Part shown: one piece after another, positions 1 through 6,579 of the stretch | Position numbering within the stretch: position 1 is the stretch's first letter | Layout of the letters: each line of letters opens with the position of its first letter | Origin: Saprospiraceae bacterium | GTDB taxonomy: Bacteria; Bacteroidota; Bacteroidia; Chitinophagales; Saprospiraceae | Reading direction: 5' to 3' | Assembly: GCA_007128085.1 (NCBI GenBank) | Contig: SKYC01000357.1 | Coordinates: 1 to 15,535 of the forward strand | DNA: 15,535 nt | Made by a program: the position numbers and the translations under genes | The notes under the pieces: generated by a model | Database searches by the model: none | What the model saw: the letters and a program-made list of their open reading frames with translations, nothing else | What the model was told of the DNA's origin: nothing

Positions 1-50
1 AACATGATTTAGAGGATTTTCTAAAAATGAATAATTACCTCAAAGACTAA
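1..50 (+). CDS. Possible 3' end of an unidentified gene (partial)
   Basis: From position 3 an open frame runs to a TAA at 48-50 and reads HDLEDFLKMNNYLKD. The acidic/lysine composition resembles an ordinary protein C-terminus, and a rightward gene here would converge on the leftward polyamine operon whose last stop is at 155. Only 15 codons are visible, so neither the function nor the reality of the gene can be established. The 104 bp between this stop and 155 show no clear terminator hairpin. Confidence 0.3.
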   Translation, partial: HDLEDFLKMNNYLKD

Positions 51-154
51 ACGTGGTGAATGAGGGAAAACTACTGAGGATGGTCAAACCATTTTACATA
101 CAATGCCTTTCCGTGGCAACCCAATTATAAAAAAACCTCCGTCATCCCTTTTTC

Positions 155-1126
155 CTACCAACCCAACACATGCGCAAAAATGAGTGGAGTCACTATGGTG
201 GCATCGGATTCAATGATGAATTTGGGCGTATCGGCATCCAGTTTGCCCCAGGTGATTTTCTCGTTGGGTACCGCCCCGGAATAGGAACCGTAACTGGTGG
301 TGCTGTCGGAAATCTGACAGAAATAACTCCAGAAAGGAATGTCCTCGTACTCCAGGTCCTGATAGAGCATTGGAACCACGCAAATCGGAAAATCGCCGGC
401 TATACCCCCGCCGATTTGGAAAAAACCCACGCCTTTGCCCCCCGAGTTTTTTACGTACCAATCCGCCAAAAAGGTCATGTATTCAATCCCCGACTTCACC
501 GTGCCGGGCTGCAACTCTCCCTTGATACAGTAAGAGGCAAAAATATTACCGAGCGTACTGTCCTCCCATCCCGGAACAATTATGGGTAGGTTTTTCTCCG
601 CGGCGGCCACCATCCAGCTGTCTGCCGGATCAATCTGGTAATGCTCCTCCAGATCGCCGTTATTGAGCAATTGATATAGGTATTCGTGTGGGAAAAATCT
701 CTGTCCGGACTCCTCGGCTCCTTTCCAGCGTTTGAATATTTTGCTCTGAATCCTGCGGAAGGCCTCTTCCTCGGGTATACAGGTGTCGGTGACCCTGTTC
801 AGTCCCTGGTCGAGCAATTCTCTTTCCTGCTCTGCCGTGAGTTCGCGGTAATTGGGAATCCTCTTGTAGTGATCGTGAGCAACGAGGTTCATCACATCCT
901 CTTCCAGATTGGCTCCGGTACAGGATATCATATGTACTTTGTCCTGCCGGATCATCTCGGCCAGGATTTTTCCGAGCTCGGCCGTACTCATGGCCCCGGC
1001 GAGAGTGACGATCATCTTTCCGTCCCCTTTCAGCTGCTCTGCATAACCATTGGCAGCGTCGACCAAACTGGCGGCATTGAAGTGAAGAAAATATTTGTCT
1101 ATAAAGTTTGAAATGGGTTGACTCAT
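155..1126 (-). CDS. Deoxyhypusine synthase-family protein, probable polyamine (homospermidine-type) synthase
   Basis: A 323-residue protein of the NAD-dependent deoxyhypusine synthase fold. Visible family marks are an LAGAMSTAELG segment near residues 42-52, TGANLEED near 70-77, GGG at 239-241, and the catalytic-lysine motif SGAVPNEKITWGK at 283-295. The last matches SGARPDEAVSWGK of eukaryotic enzymes and puts the Schiff-base lysine at K295. Bacteria lack eIF5A, so true deoxyhypusine formation is unlikely. Bacterial and plant relatives instead transfer an aminobutyl group to putrescine, giving homospermidine. Two places where eIF5A-modifying enzymes are conserved differ here: the KHH after GGG reads GDF (244-246), and the Asp in GSDSGA is Tyr282. 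It is the last gene of the operon, 36 bp after agmatinase, which would supply putrescine. Family assignment is secure; the exact reaction is inferred from context. The start is ATG with no Shine-Dalgarno sequence. Confidence 0.9.
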   Translation of the reverse strand: MSQPISNFIDKYFLHFNAASLVDAANGYAEQLKGDGKMIVTLAGAMSTAELGKILAEMIRQDKVHMISCTGANLEEDVMNLVAHDHYKRIPNYRELTAEQERELLDQGLNRVTDTCIPEEEAFRRIQSKIFKRWKGAEESGQRFFPHEYLYQLLNNGDLEEHYQIDPADSWMVAAAEKNLPIIVPGWEDSTLGNIFASYCIKGELQPGTVKSGIEYMTFLADWYVKNSGGKGVGFFQIGGGIAGDFPICVVPMLYQDLEYEDIPFWSYFCQISDSTTSYGSYSGAVPNEKITWGKLDADTPKFIIESDATIVTPLIFAHVLGW

Positions 1127-1162
1127 GATTTATAAGGGATTATTGATGTAAGTAAAACGAGT

Positions 1163-2014
1163 TTAATTGATTTTGTCCTGCAGGTATGCGAGCAATTTAT
1201 AGTAGAGCTTGGCGGCCATAAAGTCGGGTGCTTTGTTGTGCTCATTGGGGCACAATTCTACAATATCGAAACCCACCACTTTTTTCTCGGCACACACTTT
1301 TTTAAGCAATTCGAGGGTCTCATACCACTGCATACCACCCGGTTCAGGAGTCCCTGTAGAGGGCATAATCGAGGAGTCAAATGCATCGAGGTCTATGGTG
1401 ATATACACATGGCCTTCGCATTTTTCAACCACCCGGTCAATCCAATCCCGATGGGCGTGAATTTCGTGCGCAAAAAATACATTCTCGCGTTTCATGTATT
1501 TGACTTCGCTGACGTCCATAGAACGAATACCCACCTGAATGAGATTGGTCGTATTGACTGCTTCTGCTAATGCACAGGCGTGATTATAGGGGGTTCCTTC
1601 ATAAGAGGGTCTCAAGTCGGCGTGGGCATCTATTTGCAGTACAGTCAGGGATCCGTAGTGTTCCTTAAAAGCCCTGATACAAGGGATAGAAATGGAGTGC
1701 TCACCCCCAAAAACTGTGGGAAATTTTCCTTTTTTCAAATGCTTCAGCACTTCTTTGTGTACGGATTCCACCATGGCAGCGGGTTGGGCAAAATGCGTGT
1801 CCATTTCCGCGAGGTGTATGCCCAGCCGGTAAGGCTCACTTTCTGTTTCAATGTCGTACAACTCCATATTTTCAGAGGCCTCCAGAAAAGCGTGAGGACC
1901 CATATCTGCCCCCTTGCCCCAGGTACTGGTTCCGTCATAACCAATGGGAATCAGTACCACTTTCGCATTTTTGTAGTCATTCAATTCTTCCGGTATTCCA
2001 GCATATGTCTTCAT
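1163..2014 (-). CDS. speB: Agmatinase (arginase/ureohydrolase family)
   Basis: Hydrolyses agmatine to putrescine and urea in the cytoplasm. All six manganese ligands of the ureohydrolase family are visible (numbering from an upstream in-frame TTG at 2041, nine codons before the chosen ATG): GGEH with H115, DAHAD with D138/H140/D142, and DLD with D217 and D219. The following SSIMPSTGTPEPGG is the usual family signature. I chose ATG at 2014 because the protein then begins MKTYAGIPEE, the conserved N-terminus of Bacteroidota agmatinases, giving 283 residues. The TTG start would add nine poorly conserved residues. It lies between the decarboxylase (54 bp upstream) and the deoxyhypusine-synthase homologue (36 bp downstream), which strongly supports agmatine as substrate. 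A guanidino-acid substrate such as guanidinobutyrate remains possible on sequence alone. Confidence 0.92.
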   Translation of the reverse strand: MKTYAGIPEELNDYKNAKVVLIPIGYDGTSTWGKGADMGPHAFLEASENMELYDIETESEPYRLGIHLAEMDTHFAQPAAMVESVHKEVLKHLKKGKFPTVFGGEHSISIPCIRAFKEHYGSLTVLQIDAHADLRPSYEGTPYNHACALAEAVNTTNLIQVGIRSMDVSEVKYMKRENVFFAHEIHAHRDWIDRVVEKCEGHVYITIDLDAFDSSIMPSTGTPEPGGMQWYETLELLKKVCAEKKVVGFDIVELCPNEHNKAPDFMAAKLYYKLLAYLQDKIN

Positions 2015-2068
2015 CGTCAATGTTTTTTTATCAAAAATCAAATTCTAAAAAAAGCCCGGTGACACCGA

Positions 2069-3457
2069 TCAATACCCCAACAGCTTCATCATGGATTCAG
2101 GAGATTGCTGGTCCTGAAATACCTCGTATTTGAGTTTTCCGCCTTCATCCTTGTCCATTAGCAGTATTTTGGGATTGGGAATCAGACAGTGCTGCAGCCC
2201 GCCAAATCCACCCAGAGACTCCTGATAAGCTCCCGTATTAAAAAAGCCAATGTAAAGGGGCTTTGAAGCTCTGAACTGTGGCAGGTATATCGCATTGAGG
2301 TGTTGCTCGGAATTGTAGTAATCGTCGCTGTCGCAAGTGAGTCCCCCGAGAAAAACCCTTTCGTAGTCCTCTTCCCACCGATTGAGGGGCAGTAATACAA
2401 ACCTCTTGGAAAGCGCCCATGAATCGGGTAGATTGGTCATAAAAGAACTGTCGATCATGTTCCATTTTTCCCGGTCGTTTTGTTGCTTCTGACTTAAAAT
2501 TTTAAAAATAGCTCCTCCGCTTTCACCCACGGTAAACGATCCGAATTCGGTGTAAATATCGGGCTCTTCCACACCCTCTTCCCGGCAAAACTTTTTGGTT
2601 TGGAATACGATTTCATCAATCATGTAAAAGTAGTCGTAGTCAAATGCCAATGAATTTTTTATCGGCATTCCCCCACCGATGTTAAAAGCATTGAGTCCCG
2701 GGGATATTTTTTTCAACTCCACATAGAGTTTGAGGCATTTAAAAAATTCGTTCCAATAATAGGCATTGTCGCGTATGCCTGTATTGATAAAAAAGTGCAA
2801 CATCCGGAGATTGAGCTTTTCGTTGTTCTGAATTTTAGAGGTGTAGAGCGGCAGGATATCTTTGTATCCGATTCCCAATCTGGAGGTGTAAAATTCAAAT
2901 TTGGGCTCCTCTTCTGAGGCTATTCGGATACCGATGTCAATTTTACCGTCAATCTCATCGGAGAGTTTTAACAATTCAGAAGTATTGTCAATAACGGGAA
3001 TGATTTTAAACCCACTGCGGTGGAGTTCTCCGATTTTGGAGAGGTATTGATCGGTTTTAAATCCGTTGCAAATAATTTCTTTCTTTTTGCTGAAATCCCC
3101 GCTTTCGTAAAGCTTTTGGATGATGTCCAGATCCGTTGCATAGGAAGTCTCGAGATTGATGTTGTTCTCCAGGGCTTTTTTCAGCACAAATGAAAAATGC
3201 GAGCTTTTGGTGCAGTAACAATAGTGGTATTTTCCACTGTACTGATTGTCTTTTATTGCTTTGTTAAACCATTTCTTAGCACGCTGAATATTCCTCGAGA
3301 TATTGGGCAAATAAAAGAATTTCAATGGAGTACCGTACTTTGCCACCAAATCCATCATCGAGATGTCGTTAAAAAATAACTTACCATTGACCACCTTAAA
3401 TTCCTCCTGGGGAAAATCATAGGTTTGTTGAATAAAGTCGTGGTATTTAATCTTCAT
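2069..3457 (-). CDS. speA: Arginine decarboxylase, short alanine-racemase-fold PLP enzyme
   Basis: A 462-residue fold-III PLP decarboxylase. The PLP lysine is K84 in YCYCTKSSHF, and NIGGG (259-263) is the glycine-rich phosphate loop. C375-D376-S377-D378 matches the CxxxD active-site segment of ornithine/diaminopimelate/arginine decarboxylases, and FNTGAYQ (406-412) supplies the conserved Tyr near PLP. It is about 200 residues shorter than the E. coli SpeA type, lacking that enzyme's insertions, and corresponds to the ~465-residue arginine decarboxylase common in Flavobacteriia and Cytophagia. In the segment normally EPGR, it reads EFGS (304-307), so the phosphate-contacting Arg is Ser. Substrate is inferred from agmatinase being the next gene; ornithine or lysine cannot be excluded by motif. 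It is the first gene of the operon, with an ATG start and GGAG about 15 bases upstream, distant for a functional Shine-Dalgarno. Confidence 0.88.
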   Translation of the reverse strand: MKIKYHDFIQQTYDFPQEEFKVVNGKLFFNDISMMDLVAKYGTPLKFFYLPNISRNIQRAKKWFNKAIKDNQYSGKYHYCYCTKSSHFSFVLKKALENNINLETSYATDLDIIQKLYESGDFSKKKEIICNGFKTDQYLSKIGELHRSGFKIIPVIDNTSELLKLSDEIDGKIDIGIRIASEEEPKFEFYTSRLGIGYKDILPLYTSKIQNNEKLNLRMLHFFINTGIRDNAYYWNEFFKCLKLYVELKKISPGLNAFNIGGGMPIKNSLAFDYDYFYMIDEIVFQTKKFCREEGVEEPDIYTEFGSFTVGESGGAIFKILSQKQQNDREKWNMIDSSFMTNLPDSWALSKRFVLLPLNRWEEDYERVFLGGLTCDSDDYYNSEQHLNAIYLPQFRASKPLYIGFFNTGAYQESLGGFGGLQHCLIPNPKILLMDKDEGGKLKYEVFQDQQSPESMMKLLGY

Positions 3458-3577
3458 AAGTTTATAATTTACTCCTTAAAATACAGCATCTATATAAAAA
3501 CCACAGTAAACATCCTCATATCATTAAGAAATTCAAGCGGTTTAGGTTGCTTTTTTGAACGATGCACGAACCCTCTT

Positions 3578-3646
3578 GACTCCTGCCGGCCACGGGATCT
3601 AAAAAGATCCACCCTATATTCCGGGGAGCCGGAAAGTCCGTTTTTT
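3578..3646. ncRNA. Candidate structured RNA or palindromic element upstream of the decarboxylase gene
   Basis: A compact GC-rich stretch in an AT-rich spacer has nested complementarity. CTCC (3580-3583) pairs with GGAG (3625-3628) and CCGG (3586-3589) with CCGG (3621-3624). Inside is a perfect hairpin, GGATCT (3595-3600), loop AAAA, AGATCC (3605-3610). An alternative outer pairing joins GACT (3578-3581) to AGTC (3635-3638). On the plus strand a short CGGA-AAG-TCCG hairpin (3630-3640) is followed by six Ts (3641-3646), as at an intrinsic terminator. On the minus strand the block would lie in the 5' leader of the decarboxylase mRNA, about 120 bases before the start codon. The folds are seen by eye; strand, function and transcription are unknown. 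It could equally be a degenerate repeat. Confidence 0.35.
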
Positions 3647-3798
3647 CGATAAAAAAGTTCTGATTTATTCAATAAAAAAACCAGTGGCTAAAATACCAAT
3701 AATTTGAGGTCCGTTAAGTTTTCACCGCTTTAATTTTTTTCTAAATCTGTAATGCCGATTCAAAATATCATCCGGGTTGACCTACTCCGTGTCTTTCA

Positions 3799-3831
3799 TT
3801 TGAACCAACAAACCAATATAAAAAATCTTTG
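3799..3831 (+). promoter_or_regulatory. Candidate Bacteroidota-type promoter for deoC
   Basis: TTTG at 3799-3802 and AATCTTTG at 3824-3831, separated by 21 bp, approximate the phylum's pattern of TTTG at -33 and TAnnTTTG at -7, with one mismatch in the downstream element. Transcription would start near 3837, leaving a leader of about 140 bases before deoC. This was found by eye and has no other support. Confidence 0.3.
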
Positions 3832-3977
3832 CAACCAATTCACCCACTTTTAAAATTTCATAAATCACTTATTATCAATCACTTGAAGTGAAAACAAACA
3901 ATTGACTACGGGAAACAATGGCACTTAAAGCAAATTATTAATTATCTTGCAGCTTAATAAAAAATTGAAACGATTTC

Positions 3978-4625
3978 ATGAACATAAAACCCTACATTGA
4001 CCACACCCTTTTAAAAGCAGATTCCAAAGAGTCAGACATCATTCAACTCTGCAAAGAAGCCAGGGAGTACGGTTTTGCGGGTGTGTGCGTGCCGCCTTTT
4101 TACCTCAAGCTCGCACGTCTGCACCTAAAAGATTCAGATCAGCTTTTGAGTACGGTGGTATCCTTTCCAATGGGATACGACCACATTGGTCCCAAAATAG
4201 ACAGCATAAAAAAAAGCATCGATCAGGGGGCAGATGAATTGGATGCCGTTATCAATATAACTGCTGTGAAAAACAGGCGTTGGTTGGAGGTAGAGAGTGA
4301 AATAGACAGTTTGGTCACTGCGTGTCGAATAAAAAACAAAACCATTAAGATTATCATAGAAGCCGCACTGCTGGATCGGGAAGAACTGGACAAACTATTG
4401 GAAATACTCGTAATTCACAAACCCAATTTTGTAAAAACGAGTACCGGCTTTGCCGTTCCGGAACAACCGGTGGAACTCGTAAAACACCTAAGGGCAGCAC
4501 TGCCGGACAACATTAAGATTAAAGCCTCCGGTGGAATCAGAGATCGCGAAACAGCCTTACAGCTCATTGAAGCGGGAGCAGAGAGATTGGGAACTTCTTC
4601 CGCACTGAAACTATTGAATGAATAA
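3978..4625 (+). CDS. deoC: Deoxyribose-phosphate aldolase
   Basis: Cytoplasmic class I aldolase that cleaves 2-deoxyribose-5-phosphate to glyceraldehyde-3-phosphate and acetaldehyde in deoxynucleoside catabolism. The 215 residues form one TIM barrel. IDHTLLK (7-13) is the family N-terminus, D89 in DELDAVINI matches the catalytic Asp, FVKTSTGF (151-158) carries the Schiff-base K153, and IKASGGIR (181-188) carries the second lysine K182. Length is slightly below the 220-250 usual for the family but complete. It starts at ATG after the long divergent spacer and precedes the SPOR and rodA genes by only 36 bp, so it is probably first in that operon. No other deo genes are adjacent. Confidence 0.95.
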   Translation: MNIKPYIDHTLLKADSKESDIIQLCKEAREYGFAGVCVPPFYLKLARLHLKDSDQLLSTVVSFPMGYDHIGPKIDSIKKSIDQGADELDAVINITAVKNRRWLEVESEIDSLVTACRIKNKTIKIIIEAALLDREELDKLLEILVIHKPNFVKTSTGFAVPEQPVELVKHLRAALPDNIKIKASGGIRDRETALQLIEAGAERLGTSSALKLLNE

Positions 4626-4661
4626 CAATTGATTACTGTTCACCAACTCAAAACCACAAAC

Positions 4662-5063
4662 ATGAAACTTGTTTTCCTGTTTTCCATTTGCTCAACTCTT
4701 ATTCTCTCCTCACTGTCCTCATTTGCACAAGAGGTTGAGTTTTCTATAGCACCGGGCGTGGAGAAAGCGCGGGAGGTCTTTTTTCAAAAAAAGAAGGAAA
4801 GGCCCTATTTTCGCGCCTGGCGAATTGTTGTAGGGATTACCAGGGAGCGGCGGGAAATCGACGAGATGTCGAGAGCTTTTAAAAGGAAATTCCCGGATTT
4901 ACAGGTAGAATGGGTGTACTCAAATCCCTTTTATCGACTTTTATCGGGCCACTATCTCACCCGGTGGGACACCATCAGCGATCTTAAAAAGATTCGCACG
5001 GAATACCCCGGAGCCTTTGAAATGAACTCAGACATTCCGTTTGACAAGTTTTTTGATGAGTGA
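4662..5063 (+). CDS. Small exported SPOR-domain-like protein
   Basis: A 133-residue protein when started at ATG 4662, where MKLVFLFSICSTLILSSLSS with a following FAQ cleavage site forms a clean signal peptide. An upstream in-frame TTG at 4629 would bury that signal, so I reject it. After a short linker, residues from about 45 to 120 read like a SPOR domain: a WRIVVGITRERREIDEM strand-helix entry, then FKRKFPDLQVEWVY, then YLTRWDTISDLKKIRTEYPG. SPOR domains bind denuded septal peptidoglycan in the periplasm. The protein is essentially one such domain with no membrane anchor. It sits directly before rodA (stop TGA at 5061-5063, rodA ATG at 5078), which suggests a role in wall growth or constriction. 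SPOR assignment is by pattern and spacing only, since the domain is weakly conserved. Confidence 0.75.
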   Translation: MKLVFLFSICSTLILSSLSSFAQEVEFSIAPGVEKAREVFFQKKKERPYFRAWRIVVGITRERREIDEMSRAFKRKFPDLQVEWVYSNPFYRLLSGHYLTRWDTISDLKKIRTEYPGAFEMNSDIPFDKFFDE

Positions 5064-5077
5064 AAATAGTACCGCCC

Positions 5078-6493
5078 ATGAGCAGCAATCGCTATTCTCC
5101 GAGGAGCAAAAGAAATTTTGACTGGATTACACTTTGGGTTCTGGTCTCTTTGTTGGCCGTGGGCTGGTTGATGATCTTTGCCGTGGAATACCGCGAGGAA
5201 CTGGGGGGCTCCATATTTAACCTCTCCACCTCATACGGCAAACAGCTCCTTTGGCTGGGAATATCCAGCATGGTAATAGGAGCCTGTCTCATCATCCACG
5301 CAGACTTTTGGAAAACCTTTTCTTTTCCCATATTCATAGGGTTTTGTTTTATACTGGCACTGGTGCCAGTATTCGGCCAGGAAATCAAAGGTTCGCAATC
5401 GTGGTTTACATTTGGGTTTATATCGGTGCAGCCCGGGGAGCTTGCCAAATTTCCAACTATTCTGGCCCTGGCGTCATTTATTTCCTATTACAAGACCCGT
5501 CTCGCCAGAAATAAAAGTTTTTTCACAGCACTGGGAATTATAGCTCTTCCCGTCGCCCTCATCATGCTACAGCCCGATGCGGGAACGGCTTTGATTTACG
5601 CAGGACTTTTAATTGTACTCTACCGCTTTGGGGCCAACCCCATTTGGTTTATCATCGTTTTATCCATAGCCGGACTGTTCATCAGCTCTATTGTTTTTGA
5701 CGATTTTTATGTCATATTAAGTCTTATTCTATTGGCTTCTGCTTTTATGATAACCAATATAAGAAGGGATCGACACCCGTGGATGCTGGTTTTTGCTCTC
5801 GTTCTGACCCTGGTCATTATCTCCTCTGCTATGGAGTGGTACGCTGTATCCATGATCACAGCTCTGCTGTTTTGCCTGGCCTGCCTGGGACGACTTTTCC
5901 TCTCCGGTCAGGAAAGACTGGTTTTCATACTTGCTCCGGCTCTGATTTTGGGCAGTTTATTCAGTTTTACATCTACCTATGCGTTCGACCATCACCTCAA
6001 ACCACACCAACAAGACCGCATTAATGTATGGTTGCAACCCCATCTGTGTGATCCACATGGATCGCTGTACAATGTTTTACAGTCCAAATTGGCCATAGGC
6101 AGCGGTGGCTTGAGCGGCAAGGGTTTTTTGGAGGGAACCATGACCAAACTGAATTATGTGCCGGAGCAGAATACGGACTTTATTTTTGTTACAGTGGGCG
6201 AAGAACAAGGGTTTATCGGAGGGGTGGCTGTTATTGCACTCTACTGCATTTTGTTGATCCGGATATTTATGATGGGTGAGCGAATGAACGGCAAATTCGA
6301 AAAGGTTTTTGCCTATGGAGTCGGCAGCTTATTATTCATCCATTTCAGTATCAATATAGGAATGACCATGGGGCTGATGCCTGTGATTGGAATTCCACTT
6401 CCCTTTATGAGTTACGGAGGTTCCTCCTTATTGGGCTTTTCATTGATGATGGGAGTGTTGTTGAAACTCGATTACGACAGCAGAAACAGATAA
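5078..6493 (+). CDS. rodA: RodA, SEDS-family peptidoglycan glycosyltransferase
   Basis: Polytopic inner-membrane protein of the FtsW/RodA/SpoVE family that polymerises lipid II for lateral wall synthesis with a class B PBP. Family signatures are GSQSWFTFGFISVQPGELAK in the first third, QPDAGTALIY, then VPEQNTDFIF with the essential extracellular-loop Asp (D367 from this start), and the C-terminal GIPLPFMSYGGSSLL. It has 471 residues against about 370 in E. coli. The extra length lies between QPDAGT and the conserved GSGG region and contains additional hydrophobic segments, as in other Bacteroidota RodA proteins. I chose ATG at 5078; a GTG at 5060 overlapping the SPOR stop would add six residues. 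RodA is preferred over FtsW because no murein-precursor genes are nearby. The usual mreBCD and PBP2 genes are not adjacent here. Confidence 0.9.
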   Translation: MSSNRYSPRSKRNFDWITLWVLVSLLAVGWLMIFAVEYREELGGSIFNLSTSYGKQLLWLGISSMVIGACLIIHADFWKTFSFPIFIGFCFILALVPVFGQEIKGSQSWFTFGFISVQPGELAKFPTILALASFISYYKTRLARNKSFFTALGIIALPVALIMLQPDAGTALIYAGLLIVLYRFGANPIWFIIVLSIAGLFISSIVFDDFYVILSLILLASAFMITNIRRDRHPWMLVFALVLTLVIISSAMEWYAVSMITALLFCLACLGRLFLSGQERLVFILAPALILGSLFSFTSTYAFDHHLKPHQQDRINVWLQPHLCDPHGSLYNVLQSKLAIGSGGLSGKGFLEGTMTKLNYVPEQNTDFIFVTVGEEQGFIGGVAVIALYCILLIRIFMMGERMNGKFEKVFAYGVGSLLFIHFSINIGMTMGLMPVIGIPLPFMSYGGSSLLGFSLMMGVLLKLDYDSRNR

Positions 6494-6579
6494 CGGTCAA
6501 TAAGTGTGAATTCAACCTGAGCTACAAATAATTTCACTTTGAATTTTTGCATCGGTAACTAAATGGTAAAAAAAAATAC

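Larger units (their letters stand above)
3458..3977. other. 520-bp divergent intergenic region between polyamine operon and deoC
   Basis: No convincing protein gene is present. The region is AT-rich apart from a GC-rich block at about 3578-3640 that folds on itself (separate entry). A 60-codon open frame on the minus strand (3490-3672) crosses that block, but its Arg/Ser/Lys-rich product resembles no family I recognise. Toward deoC there is one candidate promoter (3799-3831). The heptamer ATCACTT occurs twice in direct orientation at 3864-3870 and 3878-3884, the second copy inside the small palindrome CACTTGAAGTG, a possible but weak operator. Promoters for both divergent operons should lie here; I could not identify a consensus one for the minus-strand operon. 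Confidence 0.6.

Noticed and set aside
170..589. Long plus-strand open frames opposite the deoxyhypusine-synthase homologue and in other genes
   Set aside because: They are antisense shadows of well-supported genes and show no family motifs.
2015..2041. TTG start extending agmatinase by nine residues
   Set aside because: The ATG at 2014 gives the conserved MKTYAGIPEE N-terminus, and TTG starts are uncommon in this phylum.
3490..3672. 60-codon minus-strand open frame upstream of the decarboxylase gene
   Set aside because: Arg/Ser/Lys-rich product with no recognisable family, spanning the self-complementary block whose base composition explains it. A leader peptide is possible but nothing supports translation.
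3864..3890. Direct repeat ATCACTT twice plus palindrome CACTTGAAGTG before deoC
   Set aside because: Short AT-rich repeats like this arise by chance in a 520-bp spacer. I mention it only as a weak operator candidate, not as a feature.
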